Positions 9,943 to 10,000 of a DNA stretch of 10,000 nucleotides are shown piece by piece. Positions within the stretch are counted from its first letter, which is position 1. Every line of letters begins with the position of its first letter. Both the position numbers and the translations under genes were made by a program. Origin of the DNA: Halocaridina rubra (lineage: Eukaryota > Arthropoda > Malacostraca > Decapoda > Atyidae). Under the pieces are notes generated by a model. That model searched no databases and was not told the DNA's origin. It saw only the letters and a list, made by a program, of their open reading frames with translations. Location: assembly GCA_037179515.1 (NCBI GenBank), contig JAXCGZ010009893.1, forward strand, positions 10,001-20,000. The letters run 5' to 3'.

Positions 9943-10000
9943 GGTATTTATGCATGTATGTAAATAACACTGAATTATTACCATACAGTGTAAAATGGAA

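Overview
This is a eukaryotic window with no host gene that I can support. It consists of long simple-sequence arrays, one decayed retrotransposon fragment and one nearly full-length non-LTR (LINE-type) retrotransposon. By my count about 29% of the window is microsatellite: AT, AAT, AAC, TAC, CA, TAG and TC tracts. That density, with arthropod-type LINE proteins, suggests an SSR-rich arthropod genome, most likely a decapod crustacean such as a penaeid shrimp. The organism is inferred from general character, not from a marker gene.

Layout: 1-223 is AT-rich unique sequence. 224-1767 is a compound microsatellite running (AT), (AAT), a pure 988-bp (AAC) block, a graded AAC-to-TAC section, then (TTGTTA). 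About 1783-2735 is a decayed 3' part of a CR1/L2-like LINE reverse transcriptase on the + strand, broken by frameshifts and stops. 2791-3137 is (CA)n. 3138-3479 is AT-rich. 3480-4223 is a second compound array, AAT-type then ATT-type then TAG-type. 4224-4302 is a short unique stretch and 4303-4381 is (TC)n.

About 4382-9592 is the main feature, a + strand LINE of the RNase H-bearing I/R1/LOA-like group. ORF1 (to 5631) encodes a gag-like nucleic-acid-binding protein with three zinc-knuckle motifs and a C-terminal coiled coil. ORF2 (5540-9318) encodes an APE-type endonuclease, a reverse transcriptase with an intact YADD box, an RNase H and a C-terminal CCHC finger. ORF1 should coat the element RNA, while ORF2 nicks the target and copies the RNA there. 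ORF2 is broken twice, and each break is one apparent extra base in a homopolymer (C7 at 8402-8408, T6 at 8790-8795). All visible catalytic motifs survive, so this is either a very young copy or a sequence with homopolymer errors. The 3' UTR ends in a small GC-rich hairpin, AATAAA signals and a short (AAAT)n tail, followed at once by (CT)n.

The most interesting point is that the LINE lies between a (TC)n tract and a (CT)n tract, as expected if it inserted into a TC microsatellite. The right flank (9615-9770) is unique and contains a compact set of nested palindromes. The window then runs into a (TA)n/(TG)n array.
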